Notes: generated by a model from the sequence alone, not told the origin. DNA of 64,000 nt from an uncultured Lachnospiraceae bacterium (GCA_910585005.1 CAJUCN010000016.1:1-64000); one strand, 5' to 3'; positions 25,500 to 35,671 are shown, counted from the first letter of the stretch. Made by a program: numbers and translations.

Positions 25500-26876
25500 T
25501 CACACCGCTTTATCTTTCCACTTTCCGCGCTTATAAAAGATAAATGTAATAAGAGCGCCCAGCACCCAGGAAACTAAAAGGGAAATGAAAATACATTCCT
25601 GCCTTCCGTTTGGCAGGGCTTCTGTCCTGGTGAGAAAAGAGATCCCATAAGCGATAGGCACACGGAAAAAAATCGTTGTGGCAATGGATATCCACATGGG
25701 CGTCATCGTGTCCCCCGCACCACGCATGACACCGGAAAGGCTTTGGGTCACTGCCATGGCAATATAACCCGCCGCGAGAATCCCCATCATATCCCGGCTA
25801 AGATCTACCAGCTCCGGTGTGTTTGTAAAAATACCCATAAGCGACTTACCAAAAAGTAAAATAAGACCTGTGATCACTGCTGAAGTCACTACTGCAATAA
25901 GCGTCCCTTGCTTTGCTCCCTGGTCTACCCGGTCATTGCGCCTTGCTCCCACATTCTGCCCTGCATAAGTTGTCATTGCCGTCCCAAAAGAAAAGTTTGG
26001 CATCATGGCAAAACCATCCACACGCATAACGATCACATTAGCTGCGATAAACATCTCCCCAAAACTGTTGGTCAAAGACTGGACTACGATCATGGCCATA
26101 GAGAGAATTGCCTGCGTGATCCCTGAGGGAAGCCCCAGCTTCATGATCTTTTTCGTGTATTTTGCCTGAGGTTTTAAATAACCTGGGTTAAGGTCAAAAT
26201 ACTCCTTCATCTTCATTAACCGCAGCAAGCATAAAAAAGCAGAAACTGCCTGTGCGATCACCGTGGCAAGAGCCACTCCGTTTACCCCCATTCCAAAGAT
26301 TGCAACAAATAGCAAGTCCAGCACAATATTTATAATCGTGGATACCAAAAGGTATACAAGGGCAGATACAGAATCACCCAACCCTCGCAGTATGCCGCTC
26401 AAAATATTGTAATACGCCAAACCGCCGGAGCCAATAAATAAAATCAGCAGATAAGAATGGCACCATCCAATAATAGACTCCGGTGTATCCAAAAGTTCCA
26501 AAAGCGGCCTTGCCACCAGCGAAGCTGCCACCATCACAAACACGGTTGCGATCGCTGTAAGGGTAATGCAGTTTCCAATTGTGATGGAAAGCCTCTCCCT
26601 CTCCTTCGCGCCAAAATACTGGGACACCATGATGCCTGCCCCTACGCTGATCCCCACAAACAAAACAATCAACAAGTTTAAAATAGGCCCCGCGCTTCCC
26701 ACGGCGGCCAGGGCATTATCTCCTACATAATTCCCCACCACCACACTGTCTACCGTATTATAAAGCTGCTGGGCAATATTTCCGACCAGCATCGGGACTG
26801 CAAATAAAACAATTTTTTTCCAGGGTGAACCTTCTGTCATATCCACCGGTTCCACGAATTTCTTCAATAATTCCAT
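25500..26876 (-). CDS. MATE family multidrug/cation efflux transporter
   Basis: A 458-residue membrane protein with twelve predicted helices in two repeated halves, typical of MATE exporters of the NorM/DinF superfamily (VPMLVGNIAQQLYNTVDSVV at the start; the second half begins KLGLPSGITQAILSMAMIV). It exports cationic drugs or metabolites using a Na+ or H+ gradient. Length matches the family. It is monocistronic: the defence cassette starts 79 bases downstream and a terminator for the GGDEF gene lies upstream at 27030. Substrate unknown. Confidence 0.9.
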   Translation of the reverse strand: MELLKKFVEPVDMTEGSPWKKIVLFAVPMLVGNIAQQLYNTVDSVVVGNYVGDNALAAVGSAGPILNLLIVLFVGISVGAGIMVSQYFGAKERERLSITIGNCITLTAIATVFVMVAASLVARPLLELLDTPESIIGWCHSYLLILFIGSGGLAYYNILSGILRGLGDSVSALVYLLVSTIINIVLDLLFVAIFGMGVNGVALATVIAQAVSAFLCLLRLMKMKEYFDLNPGYLKPQAKYTKKIMKLGLPSGITQAILSMAMIVVQSLTNSFGEMFIAANVIVMRVDGFAMMPNFSFGTAMTTYAGQNVGARRNDRVDQGAKQGTLIAVVTSAVITGLILLFGKSLMGIFTNTPELVDLSRDMMGILAAGYIAMAVTQSLSGVMRGAGDTMTPMWISIATTIFFRVPIAYGISFLTRTEALPNGRQECIFISLLVSWVLGALITFIFYKRGKWKDKAV

Positions 26877-27025
26877 CTTACATCTCCCACTTTCCCTAAA
26901 ATGATCTCCATTCCATTTCGCTACCAGTCATTGTAACACAGATTTCCAATTAATCCAATTTTTTCAACAAGATCTAAAGCAAATTCTTCCCCTTCGCCAA
27001 AGCAGAAAGCCCGTTTTGTTCCCCT

Positions 27026-27050
27026 AAAAAGGCAGGCCAATGGCCTGCCT
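27026..27050 (-). terminator. Terminator of the GGDEF gene
   Basis: AGGCAGGCCA (27030-27039) and TGGCCTGCCT (27041-27050) form a perfect stem; the minus-strand exit is TTTTT (27026-27030 region). A-rich sequence on the other side also allows weak function in the other direction. Confidence 0.85.
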
Positions 27051-27081
27051 AAAAAATCCGTATATTACTGAAACTTACCCA

Positions 27082-28398
27082 TCATTTAGAATTTTGGGCA
27101 TACCAGGCCCGTTTTTCCTCGTACATCCGGCAGTCAGCCTCTTTCATAAGCTGATCCACATCACTTCTTCCGCCTTGATACCACACATGCCCTAACGCCA
27201 TCAGAGCATCCTTTTCTTCCATATCCTTTTTCAGTAAAAGGATTCTCTCCTCAAGCTCCTTCTCGGTTATTCCTTCACATAATACCATAAACTCGTCCCC
27301 ACCCACACGGAACATCGCATAATTTCCAAAAGCTTTTCTTAGACATTCGCTGGCACGGACCAGTAACCGGTCTCCTTCCCGGTGGCCTTTGGTATCGTTC
27401 ATCTGCTTTAATCCCATTACATCGCAGTACAGGACTCCTATGCTCTTTTCAGAAAGCAGCGTACTGCCGCATTTCTCCAAAGCACGACGGTTTCCAATTC
27501 CTGTAAGCTGATCCAGAAAACAAAGTTCTTCCAAACGTCTTACATGATCTCTCCGATGAAGCAGGGCAACAATAAAATGGCCTAAAATACGCAGCAGGGT
27601 CATAATGTGCTCCAAAAATTTCTCCGGCGGGTTATCCACTCCATAAAATCCGATTACTTTTCCCTCAATAACTAACGGGCTTACTACCAGTGACCGGATA
27701 TTCTGAGGTTTCAAATACTCGTAAACTACCTGGTCACTTTCACGGAGGTTTTCAACGTTTTTGATCACCACATTTTCATCTTTCATAAATTTTTCGTACC
27801 ACAGACTCACCACCTGATAGGAAACCCCTTGCAGATTTTCCTTTTGGGGAGCCACCCCGCTGGCACACCATTCATAAGTATTATCAAAAACGCCGTTTTG
27901 GGTCTCCTCAAAAATATAAACCCTCTCACTGCTTAAAGACTGCCCCAAATATTCCAGCAGTACCGCTATAGAATCCTCTGGCGTTGATACCGAAAGGGAA
28001 AGCCGGAGCCCTTCGTTCACCATCACTTCGTTATCTTCGTACCCTTTGTTTTGCTGTTCCCAAGCGCTTAGATCCACCGCAAGCTCAAAACGGTATCTTT
28101 TCCCGTCTTCTTCTATAACAGTGACTTTCCGTGCAAGTTTTTTCTTGATCACCGGGCTGTAGCGCACCTCTTCCATAAATACCCCGGGCGTCAGCTTTTT
28201 ACTTCCACAGACGGCACAGGGCATGGAACTGCACATAAGTAACTCGTAGCATTTCTTACCTTTTAGATCTTCCATTGCATTAATATGATATATCTCGCGC
28301 GCCCTGCGGTTTGCATAAACCAATTCATGGCTTTCCATGTCCACAACATAGACAATTTCCTTTAACTCTTCATATAGTTCCCACATTTTTGCCTTCAT
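27082..28398 (-). CDS. PAS-GAF-GGDEF diguanylate cyclase
   Basis: A 438-residue cytoplasmic signalling protein. A PAS domain (about 5-100, IVYVVDMESHELVYANRRAR) contains a Cys pair cluster (MCSSMPCAVCGS) that might bind metal or sense redox. A GAF domain follows (about 140-270), then a GGDEF domain with the intact catalytic motif FRVGGDEFMVL and DQLTGIGNRRALE. It should make cyclic di-GMP. I see no RxxD inhibitory site before the motif. The start ATG 28398 has AAAGGAGAG upstream at a rather long distance; an earlier in-frame start at 28455 is possible. Confidence 0.85.
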   Translation of the reverse strand: MKAKMWELYEELKEIVYVVDMESHELVYANRRAREIYHINAMEDLKGKKCYELLMCSSMPCAVCGSKKLTPGVFMEEVRYSPVIKKKLARKVTVIEEDGKRYRFELAVDLSAWEQQNKGYEDNEVMVNEGLRLSLSVSTPEDSIAVLLEYLGQSLSSERVYIFEETQNGVFDNTYEWCASGVAPQKENLQGVSYQVVSLWYEKFMKDENVVIKNVENLRESDQVVYEYLKPQNIRSLVVSPLVIEGKVIGFYGVDNPPEKFLEHIMTLLRILGHFIVALLHRRDHVRRLEELCFLDQLTGIGNRRALEKCGSTLLSEKSIGVLYCDVMGLKQMNDTKGHREGDRLLVRASECLRKAFGNYAMFRVGGDEFMVLCEGITEKELEERILLLKKDMEEKDALMALGHVWYQGGRSDVDQLMKEADCRMYEEKRAWYAQNSK

Positions 28399-28494
28399 TT
28401 CGATTCTAGTCTCTCCTTTAATATCTGCTTTTGAAATATTCTGGCATATTGTCATACACTTTATGATAACACAGTCTGGCGCTTGACTTCTACA

Positions 28495-29808
28495 CTATGG
28501 GATAATTGAAGGGTTTTGTGGGATATTTATCAGGACTCTGGCAACAAACATCCCATCTTCTGTAAAAAAGTCTGTTTCTCCATTATAGTAAGATACCACT
28601 TTTACAATGCTGCGGACTCCCACACTGCCCTCCTTGGCAGATTTCGGAAGCCCTTTATGGAATTGAACGTCCTGCGTGCAAGTGTTCTTACACTGGATCG
28701 CAATTTTATTTCCTTTTTCGTCAATTAAAATGCAAATCTCCTGCCTGCTTTTTCCTGAATGAAGGCATCCGTGAATAGCGTTCTCCACAATATTAGCCAA
28801 GATGGCAACCAAATCAATGTCACGGACTGCCACATGTTCCGAAATCTTCACATTCATCGAAATATGGATCTTTTCTTCCTGGGCATATCTTCCATAGGCG
28901 GACAAAATACTATTGACCGTTTCATTGCTGCAAATACGCTCCCTCTTCCGGTTCTCCAGATCTTCCCGGTATTGCCTGACATACGAAAGAAGCTTATCAT
29001 TTTCTCCGTTTTTAATATACTCTTCAATCAAAAGAAAGTGATGGCGGATATCGTGACGGATCCGTATGGATTCTTCCTCGGTTTCTTTCATCATTTCAAG
29101 CTGCCGCCTAAGAAGCTGCTCATTCATTTCCATCAGCTCCTTCTCTATCTGATAACGGTGCTCCCTCCCCTGATGCAAATACATCCGAAACATCATGTAC
29201 TGGATCAGCCCTGCCATAGCAAACAAATACATCGTCCTTGATATATTAAAGGGCGAAAAAGTACGGTCACTGGGCCAAAGAGCTACCATGGCCGCTATCA
29301 CGATGGAGACAAGCAAAGCAGCCATACTAAACAGATCCATCTCCTCCTCCAGGATATCTGCCCCTTCCAGGAAACTTTTCCTGATCTTCCTGGTAATAAA
29401 AACCAAAATAACAAAACACATCACTATACGAAGCGCAATGTCTGCCCACATGCTCGCACCAAACCACATACGGGACGCGTCAATGCCACAAAACACAGTC
29501 ACTGCAAGCATGTAAAATCCCAGCGCCATTTTGTATAAAGACAAATAAATGGTTTCCCCGCTCATAAAAAGGCAAAAAATCCCTATCACAGGGATCGCTA
29601 ATATCCCTGCAAACCGGATATAGTTTTGCTGATCGATCACATACCAAATACTAAAAGAAACTACTACTGCAAGGCCAAACAGAGCATAGCAACATGCCGT
29701 CTTTTTCAGACTAAACCGTGGACGGTCCAGCAACAAAAAAACTGCCATGATCAATCCTGCCCCAATTCCATTCCTGATAAAAGCAACCCAAAAAGACCCA
29801 CCCAACAT
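28495..29808 (-). CDS. AgrC-like sensor histidine kinase (GHKL)
   Basis: A 437-residue membrane kinase: about six membrane helices in the first ~200 residues, a coiled-coil linker (YQIEKELMEMNEQLLRRQLE) and a GHKL kinase domain with the phospho-acceptor region IRIRHDIRHHFLLIEEYI and N box LANIVENAIHGCLHSG. This is the AgrC/CitA-type kinase that pairs with LytTR regulators. Start ATG 29808 follows GGGAGG and lies 4 bases after the stop of the LytTR regulator gene, which is its partner. Signal unknown; no AgrD/AgrB genes are nearby, so it is not an obvious peptide quorum system. Confidence 0.87.
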   Translation of the reverse strand: MLGGSFWVAFIRNGIGAGLIMAVFLLLDRPRFSLKKTACCYALFGLAVVVSFSIWYVIDQQNYIRFAGILAIPVIGIFCLFMSGETIYLSLYKMALGFYMLAVTVFCGIDASRMWFGASMWADIALRIVMCFVILVFITRKIRKSFLEGADILEEEMDLFSMAALLVSIVIAAMVALWPSDRTFSPFNISRTMYLFAMAGLIQYMMFRMYLHQGREHRYQIEKELMEMNEQLLRRQLEMMKETEEESIRIRHDIRHHFLLIEEYIKNGENDKLLSYVRQYREDLENRKRERICSNETVNSILSAYGRYAQEEKIHISMNVKISEHVAVRDIDLVAILANIVENAIHGCLHSGKSRQEICILIDEKGNKIAIQCKNTCTQDVQFHKGLPKSAKEGSVGVRSIVKVVSYYNGETDFFTEDGMFVARVLINIPQNPSIIP

Positions 29809-29812
29809 AAAT

Positions 29813-30538
29813 TCAGTTCCTCCCAAAATAAAAGGCAAAATACATTTTCTTAAATTCCGCCGCCCGGTTTCTCGGAATCAAGATCCGATTGCCCGCATCT
29901 GTACGGATCTCGTCTCTATCCACTGCCACAATATGGTTTAAGTTAAAGATATAAGAACTGCCGCACCTTACAAACCCGGAGGAATTTTTCAATATCCGAT
30001 ACAATTCCCCTCCTGTCATACGCACTTTGATCTGTTCCTCTCTCAAATACAGGATCTGGTAATTTTTTTGAGTCTCACAGTAAATGATCAGGCCCGGGTC
30101 TATCTGTCTCATTCCCCCAGATACCTTGACCATCAATAGCTCCTCTTTTCCTTTCCCGGCCCTCTTCCATGCCTTGTCCAACACAAGGATAAACTTCTCT
30201 TTATCAAACGGTTTTACCAGATATTGAAGAGCATCTACCTCAAAAGCCTTTAACGCATACTCCGTAGATGTGGTGAGGAAAATAACAGGTACGTCCACCC
30301 CTTCCCTCCGCAATTCCTGTACTGCTTCTATTCCTGTCTTTCCCGGCATAAAGATATCCATGAGCAAAAGATCCGGGACATCCTTTTGCTCACGAATTCT
30401 GTTAAGAAGCATCTGGGCATCCTGGTACGTTTCCGCCCGATATTGAAATTCAGGGTTCCGGTTCCTATATTCTTCCAGAAAAGCCTCTACCTGGCCAAGT
30501 TCTGATTCCTTGTCATCACATATTGCAATCTGATACAT
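29813..30538 (-). CDS. LytTR family response regulator
   Basis: A 241-residue AgrA/LytR-type regulator. The receiver domain (1-120) has the acidic pair ICDDKES, phospho-acceptor Asp in LLLMDIFMPGKTG (about residue 59) and Lys in YLVKPF. The C-terminal LytTR DNA-binding domain (about 135-240) shows IIYCETQKNYQILYL and FVRCGSSYIFNLNHIVAVDR. Its partner kinase follows directly. It starts 17 bases after GH105, so regulator and kinase are probably cotranscribed with the GH105 and PHP genes. Confidence 0.9.
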   Translation of the reverse strand: MYQIAICDDKESELGQVEAFLEEYRNRNPEFQYRAETYQDAQMLLNRIREQKDVPDLLLMDIFMPGKTGIEAVQELRREGVDVPVIFLTTSTEYALKAFEVDALQYLVKPFDKEKFILVLDKAWKRAGKGKEELLMVKVSGGMRQIDPGLIIYCETQKNYQILYLREEQIKVRMTGGELYRILKNSSGFVRCGSSYIFNLNHIVAVDRDEIRTDAGNRILIPRNRAAEFKKMYFAFYFGRN

Positions 30539-30555
30539 CCACTGTACGCCTTTCC

Positions 30556-31506
30556 TTATTTTTCTTTCCCTTCAGCCGCATTTTCCATCAACAGGAAAAA
30601 CGCCTGTCCCTCCGGAGATATCCCTGGCTTATCAAAATGAGGCGCGCCGCACACATTCTGCACAAAGCCAAACTCATCCTGCCGGCTCTCTGCTGCTGCC
30701 CTCATAAGATCAGCCTTTTCCTTGTATTTTGCATCAAGCCATCCGTCTTTGATTCCCCTGTAGATGGTATATGCCGTCATCTGGGATAAATTTGTCTCCA
30801 CAAAAGTGGAAGGATCATCCACCACATCATAAAAGAATCCGTCCGGTCTCATAAACTGGAGGAGACTATCTAAGAGCGTGCATGCCATTTTACTTATTTT
30901 TTCCCTGTCCTGTTCATATTCCAACGGAAGAAGCCCCATCATTCTTGTCATCGCGGCAAGTGTCCATCCGTTCCCGGTTCCCCAGTGTGCATCTCTGACA
31001 AAAACTTTATTTTCATCATCCCACATATGACACATCAGTTTTGCATCCCGGTCAAATAGCACATCCCAATACCCATAAAGATTAACCAAAGCCTCTTTTA
31101 CATGCCCGGCGGCTGCCAAAAAAGGAGGAAGCATATACATCGAGTCCACCCAAAATTGTTTACAACTGGTTAAATGATAAAGGACACCTTCCTCATTTCT
31201 CGGCGCATCTTTAAGCGCCCATGTAAGCAACGCCTCATACCCTTCCGTAAATCTTTCCTCTTTTGTTATCTCACAGACTCTAAGTAATGCCTCGCCAACA
31301 CAGCAGGGATCCGTCACTGCATCCATAAACCCGATCGTGGCCGCTCTGCCGTCTTCCATCCTCCGGTACACCGCTTCACAGGCCAGGGCTGTTACAACAT
31401 CCATCCTGCCCCATTCCAAAAATGCCTGCATGGCCATCCCCTGCTCCCAGGAATGCCGCTGCATACATAACAACGCTTTTCCCGCCTTCTCCATTTTGTT
31501 CTCCAT
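30556..31506 (-). CDS. GH105 unsaturated rhamnogalacturonyl hydrolase
   Basis: A 316-residue intracellular glycoside hydrolase of family GH105 (YteR/YesR type), an (alpha/alpha)6 barrel that removes unsaturated galacturonic acid from fragments made by pectate or rhamnogalacturonan lyases. Supporting stretches: CKQFWVDSMYMLPPFLA with the catalytic Asp, HMWDDENKVFVRDAHWGTGN and SRQDEFGFVQNVCGAPHFDK. It is slightly shorter than typical (340-370 residues). Start after GAGGAGGCAGCAAT. It completes, with LplABC and the CHEV-type GH4, a rhamnogalacturonan-fragment pathway. Confidence 0.88.
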   Translation of the reverse strand: MENKMEKAGKALLCMQRHSWEQGMAMQAFLEWGRMDVVTALACEAVYRRMEDGRAATIGFMDAVTDPCCVGEALLRVCEITKEERFTEGYEALLTWALKDAPRNEEGVLYHLTSCKQFWVDSMYMLPPFLAAAGHVKEALVNLYGYWDVLFDRDAKLMCHMWDDENKVFVRDAHWGTGNGWTLAAMTRMMGLLPLEYEQDREKISKMACTLLDSLLQFMRPDGFFYDVVDDPSTFVETNLSQMTAYTIYRGIKDGWLDAKYKEKADLMRAAAESRQDEFGFVQNVCGAPHFDKPGISPEGQAFFLLMENAAEGKEK

Positions 31507-31532
31507 ATTGCTGCCTCCTCTTTTTCGTCTGT

Positions 31533-32474
31533 TTACTGGTTGCGGATAAAAATCGGGTTGCTCCATGCCGTCTTTCCTCTGTGGTCGATTACTTCCACTC
31601 TGACATAAAGCTCTTCCCCGGAAAGTTTAAATTCCCCATGGGTATAGCTTTCCCCGTTTTTGGCCACCAACGAAAACCCATATGTCTCATAAGTAATGAA
31701 ATGGATCTCCCGGGCCGGCGAACAATCCACCTTTACCATACCGTCCTCTATCTCATATCCATATATTTCCGGCCCGTTGGAAGAATAGAAGTTTCCGTTC
31801 CTTAATGCTTCCGTGACCGCTAAAATGGTCAGCTCCTTTGCATTGACCATCACCCATCCGCCGCAGTAATCTTCAATCCTGAAATGTGCATCATCCGTGG
31901 CAATTCCCCATATTTTTCTTCCCCGCCGCAGCAAAGAATCCCAATAAGTGACTGCCGTACCTGTATGGCTCTCCATATCACATCCAAAATTATAAATCTC
32001 CAAGGCAAAAAAACCATCCAGATCCATAAAATCCGATAGTTCCATTCTTGACCAGTCCGGGTGGTTAAGCACTGCCAGATTCCCAGCCCCATTGATCTCG
32101 TCCAAAACCGACTGAGGCGTTTTCATTCCTTCCCATTCTTTTACGGGAATGATCTGATGGTGATAAAACCCGTTTTTGGCCCACTCACGATCCATCGCCT
32201 TATCCTGTCCTAACCCCAGCATGTGATAAATTCTAAAAGGCTCCGGTTTTTCGCAGGAAAGTTCCGTACCCGGAATGATTAAAAAATGTTCGCTGTCAAG
32301 TTCCTGATTGTAAGTATAATGTTCATGCTCCGTAAAAGAAATAAAATCATAGCCATGTTCCCGATATACCTTTGCCACCTCTTCCGGCGTCCGCACACCG
32401 TCTGAATTCGTGGAATGCAGATGTAAATTTCCTTTATACCAGTTTCCCTCTGTGCAAAGACCTGTTTTTTTCAT
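31533..32474 (-). CDS. PHP-domain metal-dependent phosphoesterase/hydrolase
   Basis: A 313-residue protein with a PHP domain: the His cluster NLHLHSTNSDG at the N-terminus, FTEHEHYTY, PGTELSCEKP, AVLNHPDW and the final metal ligands WGIATDDAHF. PHP enzymes hydrolyse phosphoester or related bonds with two or three metals. A small C-terminal beta domain ends YVRVEVIDHRGKTAWSNPIF, typical of the carbohydrate-associated CehA/McbA-like group. It lies 26 bases upstream of GH105 in the same operon, which suggests a role in sugar-fragment metabolism. Start ATG 32474 follows AGAGAGG. Confidence 0.8.
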   Translation of the reverse strand: MKKTGLCTEGNWYKGNLHLHSTNSDGVRTPEEVAKVYREHGYDFISFTEHEHYTYNQELDSEHFLIIPGTELSCEKPEPFRIYHMLGLGQDKAMDREWAKNGFYHHQIIPVKEWEGMKTPQSVLDEINGAGNLAVLNHPDWSRMELSDFMDLDGFFALEIYNFGCDMESHTGTAVTYWDSLLRRGRKIWGIATDDAHFRIEDYCGGWVMVNAKELTILAVTEALRNGNFYSSNGPEIYGYEIEDGMVKVDCSPAREIHFITYETYGFSLVAKNGESYTHGEFKLSGEELYVRVEVIDHRGKTAWSNPIFIRNQ

Positions 32475-32538
32475 GATCCGCAACCTCTCTTTTGTTTTAT
32501 TTCATATCCAACACTTTCCCATACAGAAAATATGGGAT

Positions 32539-35500
32539 TTACTGAAGCTTTGCCCTTGCAAACAAATTATAGGGCTGTTCCTTTAACAGTTCCCGATACA
32601 ACGCTGCCGCCTCCTGTAACTGTTCCTGCTGCTCAAAAAGAAGCGCTCTGGCTATCGTAAGGCGCATACAGGAAGCCTGATTGCAAAGGCGGCATCTGGG
32701 GCTTTCCTCCATAGCCTTTAACGCTTCTTTTCCTACCTCATTCCCTTTCCCATATAGGGCAAGGATCCATTCAATAAATCTTACATATCTTTCCTTATAA
32801 AAAAATTCTTCCGTGGCAATCAGCCCGGCATCCTCTCCCTGATCCGGATTATTCCCACAAAGCTGTTTCACTAAAGCGTGAAGATCATAGAGCGCTTTGC
32901 CCATTTTTCTGGAAGCCTCATTCATCTCCCCGTCCTTCGCCATAGGATCCTTCTTATTTCCTCCAAACATTTTGCTTAAAAATGAGGAAATCTTTCCCCC
33001 ACCGTCAGCTTTCTCCATTTCCCCAATATCCGGGATATTGGCCACGATTTTTTCCTTCTGGAATGTAAGAAAAAAGATCCGGTTTAACGCCACGTCCATC
33101 CTTTCCTTTTTCTTACCATAAGTACCGCCAAAGTTTTTATCAGCCCGCTCTATGGCCGCTATGGCTTCTTGCATCTGTCCTCTTAAGAGGAACTCCCATG
33201 ACGCAATATGGTAATACCGGCTAAGGTATCCCTGGGCAGACCCGGCCGATAGGGTATTCCCTGCAAGAAACTGCCCTACCTGGCTGGCGCAGCCGATGGC
33301 TTCTTTTTGCATTCCCGCATAGAGATACGCTCTATATAACAATAATTCCTTTTGGCATTTTTCACAGGAAAACTTCTCTACAATTTCTTTTGCCAGACCC
33401 ATTTCCCCTGACCTTGCATAATCGGCGGATAAATCCCTGACAACCTCTTCTTCTTGATTAAATTCATCATATATACGGCGGTAGGCCTTGGCTGCCAGGC
33501 CATATTCCCCCAACAGTTCATACACATGGCCCAGATTCCCATAATGGACTGCAGAAGGCTGTTTCTTTTTCTCCCGGTACATATAAGATATGGCTCTCTT
33601 AAAGTAGGGGAGCGCCTTCTCGTATTCCCCCTCATACTTATAGAGACAGCCAATATTATTATTCGCAAAAGGATCCGCCGGATCCCGCTCCAATACCTTC
33701 CGGAAATCCTTCATGGCAGCTTCCGTCTCTTTGGCTGCCATGCTAAAAAGCCCACGCTTATTCAAAAGAAAATTGCAAGGGTACATTTTCAGATATCCTG
33801 TGATCACCGGATATCCTTTCCGGTAAAATTTTAACTTTCCAGTGTTAGCTACTTTATCGCCATAAAAAACGTCAAAATCATCCAAATTTTTTTGAATAGG
33901 ATAATCTTCCGGCACTTCTTCCCCGTGGTAAATACAATTATCAAGATAAATACTTTCCACTTTATTTTCTGCCGCCTTGTCAAGCAGCTCCTGCAGCTCT
34001 TCTTTATGCCCCGTATCGTAATAAACTCTGGCCATCTCCTCATAAGGATAAGCATATTCAGGAAAGTTTTCAATGCACTGTTTTCCGCTGTTTATCACAC
34101 CGGACGCGTCCCACAATTTCACATAAGCTTCCAGCAGCAATACATACGCATAATTGATCTGGTACCGATCCCATAAAATAACCGCCATATCTATGCATTT
34201 CTGGTATTCTCCCATTTCCAGATAAATCTGTGCTATCTCAATAATCGCATTAGGATCATGGTCCAAAAAGCTTTTTCCTTTCTCAAATTCAGCCACCGCT
34301 TCTTCAAAATACTTGGGATCTCTTCTCCCCATACTGTGATACGCCGATATTTTTAATCTCAAAGCAAGATTTCGTTTCCCATGATCTCCTGCATTGATCA
34401 AGGTCTCCCACTGTGTCGTCTTTTCAACAGATCTTTCACTTTCCTCTGCCCAAAGGTCTACCTTGGAAAATAATTCCAGATACTGTGCCCTCTTCTCTTC
34501 TGGCACCTGGTCCTTTACAGACTCTAACACTTTTGACGCTGCAAAATAACGTTCCTCATCATAATAACATCTTGCCAGCTCTATTGCAGAAGAAATATCC
34601 CCATCTTCTTTCCATTTTTTTAGGAATTCCGGTACCACATGTATCTGTATCTTCTTTAACAGCTCCATTAATTCCTGATTGTGATGAAAATGTGGAACAA
34701 GCAAAATGCAATCCCGGGCTGCCCTTTCATCTCCTTTTTCATCATAATAAAAAGCAAGTCTGACATTTGCCGTACTGTTCTCCTTATCCAGCCCTTTTAT
34801 CTTTTGGTAATAATAAGCTGCATCCTCTTTTTGACCTGTTTCCCAGCAAAAATCCGCCATGTGGTGCAAAATCACAATATTTTCAGGATACTCTTTCGCA
34901 AGTGTCAGCAGAAGTTCCTCCGCCTCATTATTCCGGTCAGTGTTCCTATAGATCAAAGTCTTTACAATTTCCATATAGGGGTGACGTATCCCTGTTTCCT
35001 CCCCCTTTTGGATACATTGCTGTGCTTTCGGATAGTCCTGCTCATTGAGCCTGTTCAGGCTTTCCCTATAATGGGTTAGGAACTGGTCGTAATCAGCTTC
35101 ATCATCCCCTTGAAACAGCGTATAGTCAAATGCCTCCTGTTCTGTACACCTTTGCACCAGGTATTTTACAAATTCTGCCGGAAACTCTTCTTTCAACCGT
35201 GCCGTATCCCCGCACAGATCCAGTTTCTGGTCAAACAACTGCCAAATCTCCTTAGGAAACTGGATATGGCTCATAAGAAAGATCAAAAGCTTTTTCCTGC
35301 ACTCCTCATTTTCTTCAAGAGAAAGAAAAACCTCCTCATCGAACAGCTTTTTCCATTCCTCCACATCACAACGTAAACTAAGACGCTGATATAATTCCGC
35401 TGCCTTTGCCACCCATACCCCGGAGGGGGAGTCATCCGTTTCCTTCTCTTTCTCCTCCTGGCCTTCCTTACAAAAAGCCAATGCCTGGTCATAGGCGCTC

Positions 35501-35634
35501 CGCAAACGCATAAATCCTTCCTGATCATCCTCCGGATTCGTTACCGCCAACTGTCGGCGATACGCATCTCTGATTAAGGTTTCGTCTTTTACCGGATCAA
35601 TACCAAGTATATCAAAAATCTCTTCTATTTGCAT
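32539..35634 (-). CDS. Large J-domain-like/TPR repeat protein
   Basis: A 1031-residue soluble protein. Residues 1-55 form a J-like domain (EIFDILGIDPVKDETLIRDA, RLRSAYDQAL), but the His-Pro-Asp that activates Hsp70 is replaced by Asn-Pro-Glu, so it may not stimulate DnaK. From about 190 to the end there are many tetratricopeptide repeats (for example PFANNNIGCLYKYEGEYEKA, HYGNLGHVYELLGEYGLAAK), a scaffold for protein binding. A Cys pair (CRLCNQASC) near residue 980 may bind metal. Start follows GGGGGACGG. Similar J-TPR proteins occur widely in Lachnospiraceae; their function is not known to me. Confidence 0.78.
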   Translation of the reverse strand: MQIEEIFDILGIDPVKDETLIRDAYRRQLAVTNPEDDQEGFMRLRSAYDQALAFCKEGQEEKEKETDDSPSGVWVAKAAELYQRLSLRCDVEEWKKLFDEEVFLSLEENEECRKKLLIFLMSHIQFPKEIWQLFDQKLDLCGDTARLKEEFPAEFVKYLVQRCTEQEAFDYTLFQGDDEADYDQFLTHYRESLNRLNEQDYPKAQQCIQKGEETGIRHPYMEIVKTLIYRNTDRNNEAEELLLTLAKEYPENIVILHHMADFCWETGQKEDAAYYYQKIKGLDKENSTANVRLAFYYDEKGDERAARDCILLVPHFHHNQELMELLKKIQIHVVPEFLKKWKEDGDISSAIELARCYYDEERYFAASKVLESVKDQVPEEKRAQYLELFSKVDLWAEESERSVEKTTQWETLINAGDHGKRNLALRLKISAYHSMGRRDPKYFEEAVAEFEKGKSFLDHDPNAIIEIAQIYLEMGEYQKCIDMAVILWDRYQINYAYVLLLEAYVKLWDASGVINSGKQCIENFPEYAYPYEEMARVYYDTGHKEELQELLDKAAENKVESIYLDNCIYHGEEVPEDYPIQKNLDDFDVFYGDKVANTGKLKFYRKGYPVITGYLKMYPCNFLLNKRGLFSMAAKETEAAMKDFRKVLERDPADPFANNNIGCLYKYEGEYEKALPYFKRAISYMYREKKKQPSAVHYGNLGHVYELLGEYGLAAKAYRRIYDEFNQEEEVVRDLSADYARSGEMGLAKEIVEKFSCEKCQKELLLYRAYLYAGMQKEAIGCASQVGQFLAGNTLSAGSAQGYLSRYYHIASWEFLLRGQMQEAIAAIERADKNFGGTYGKKKERMDVALNRIFFLTFQKEKIVANIPDIGEMEKADGGGKISSFLSKMFGGNKKDPMAKDGEMNEASRKMGKALYDLHALVKQLCGNNPDQGEDAGLIATEEFFYKERYVRFIEWILALYGKGNEVGKEALKAMEESPRCRLCNQASCMRLTIARALLFEQQEQLQEAAALYRELLKEQPYNLFARAKLQ

Positions 35635-35671
35635 ATTACCGTCCCCCTTGCGATCGCTTCTTTTTCTTATT

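Noticed and set aside
28495..30538. agr-type quorum-sensing locus
   Set aside because: No agrB-like protease or agrD-like peptide gene is adjacent, so only the kinase-regulator pair can be claimed.
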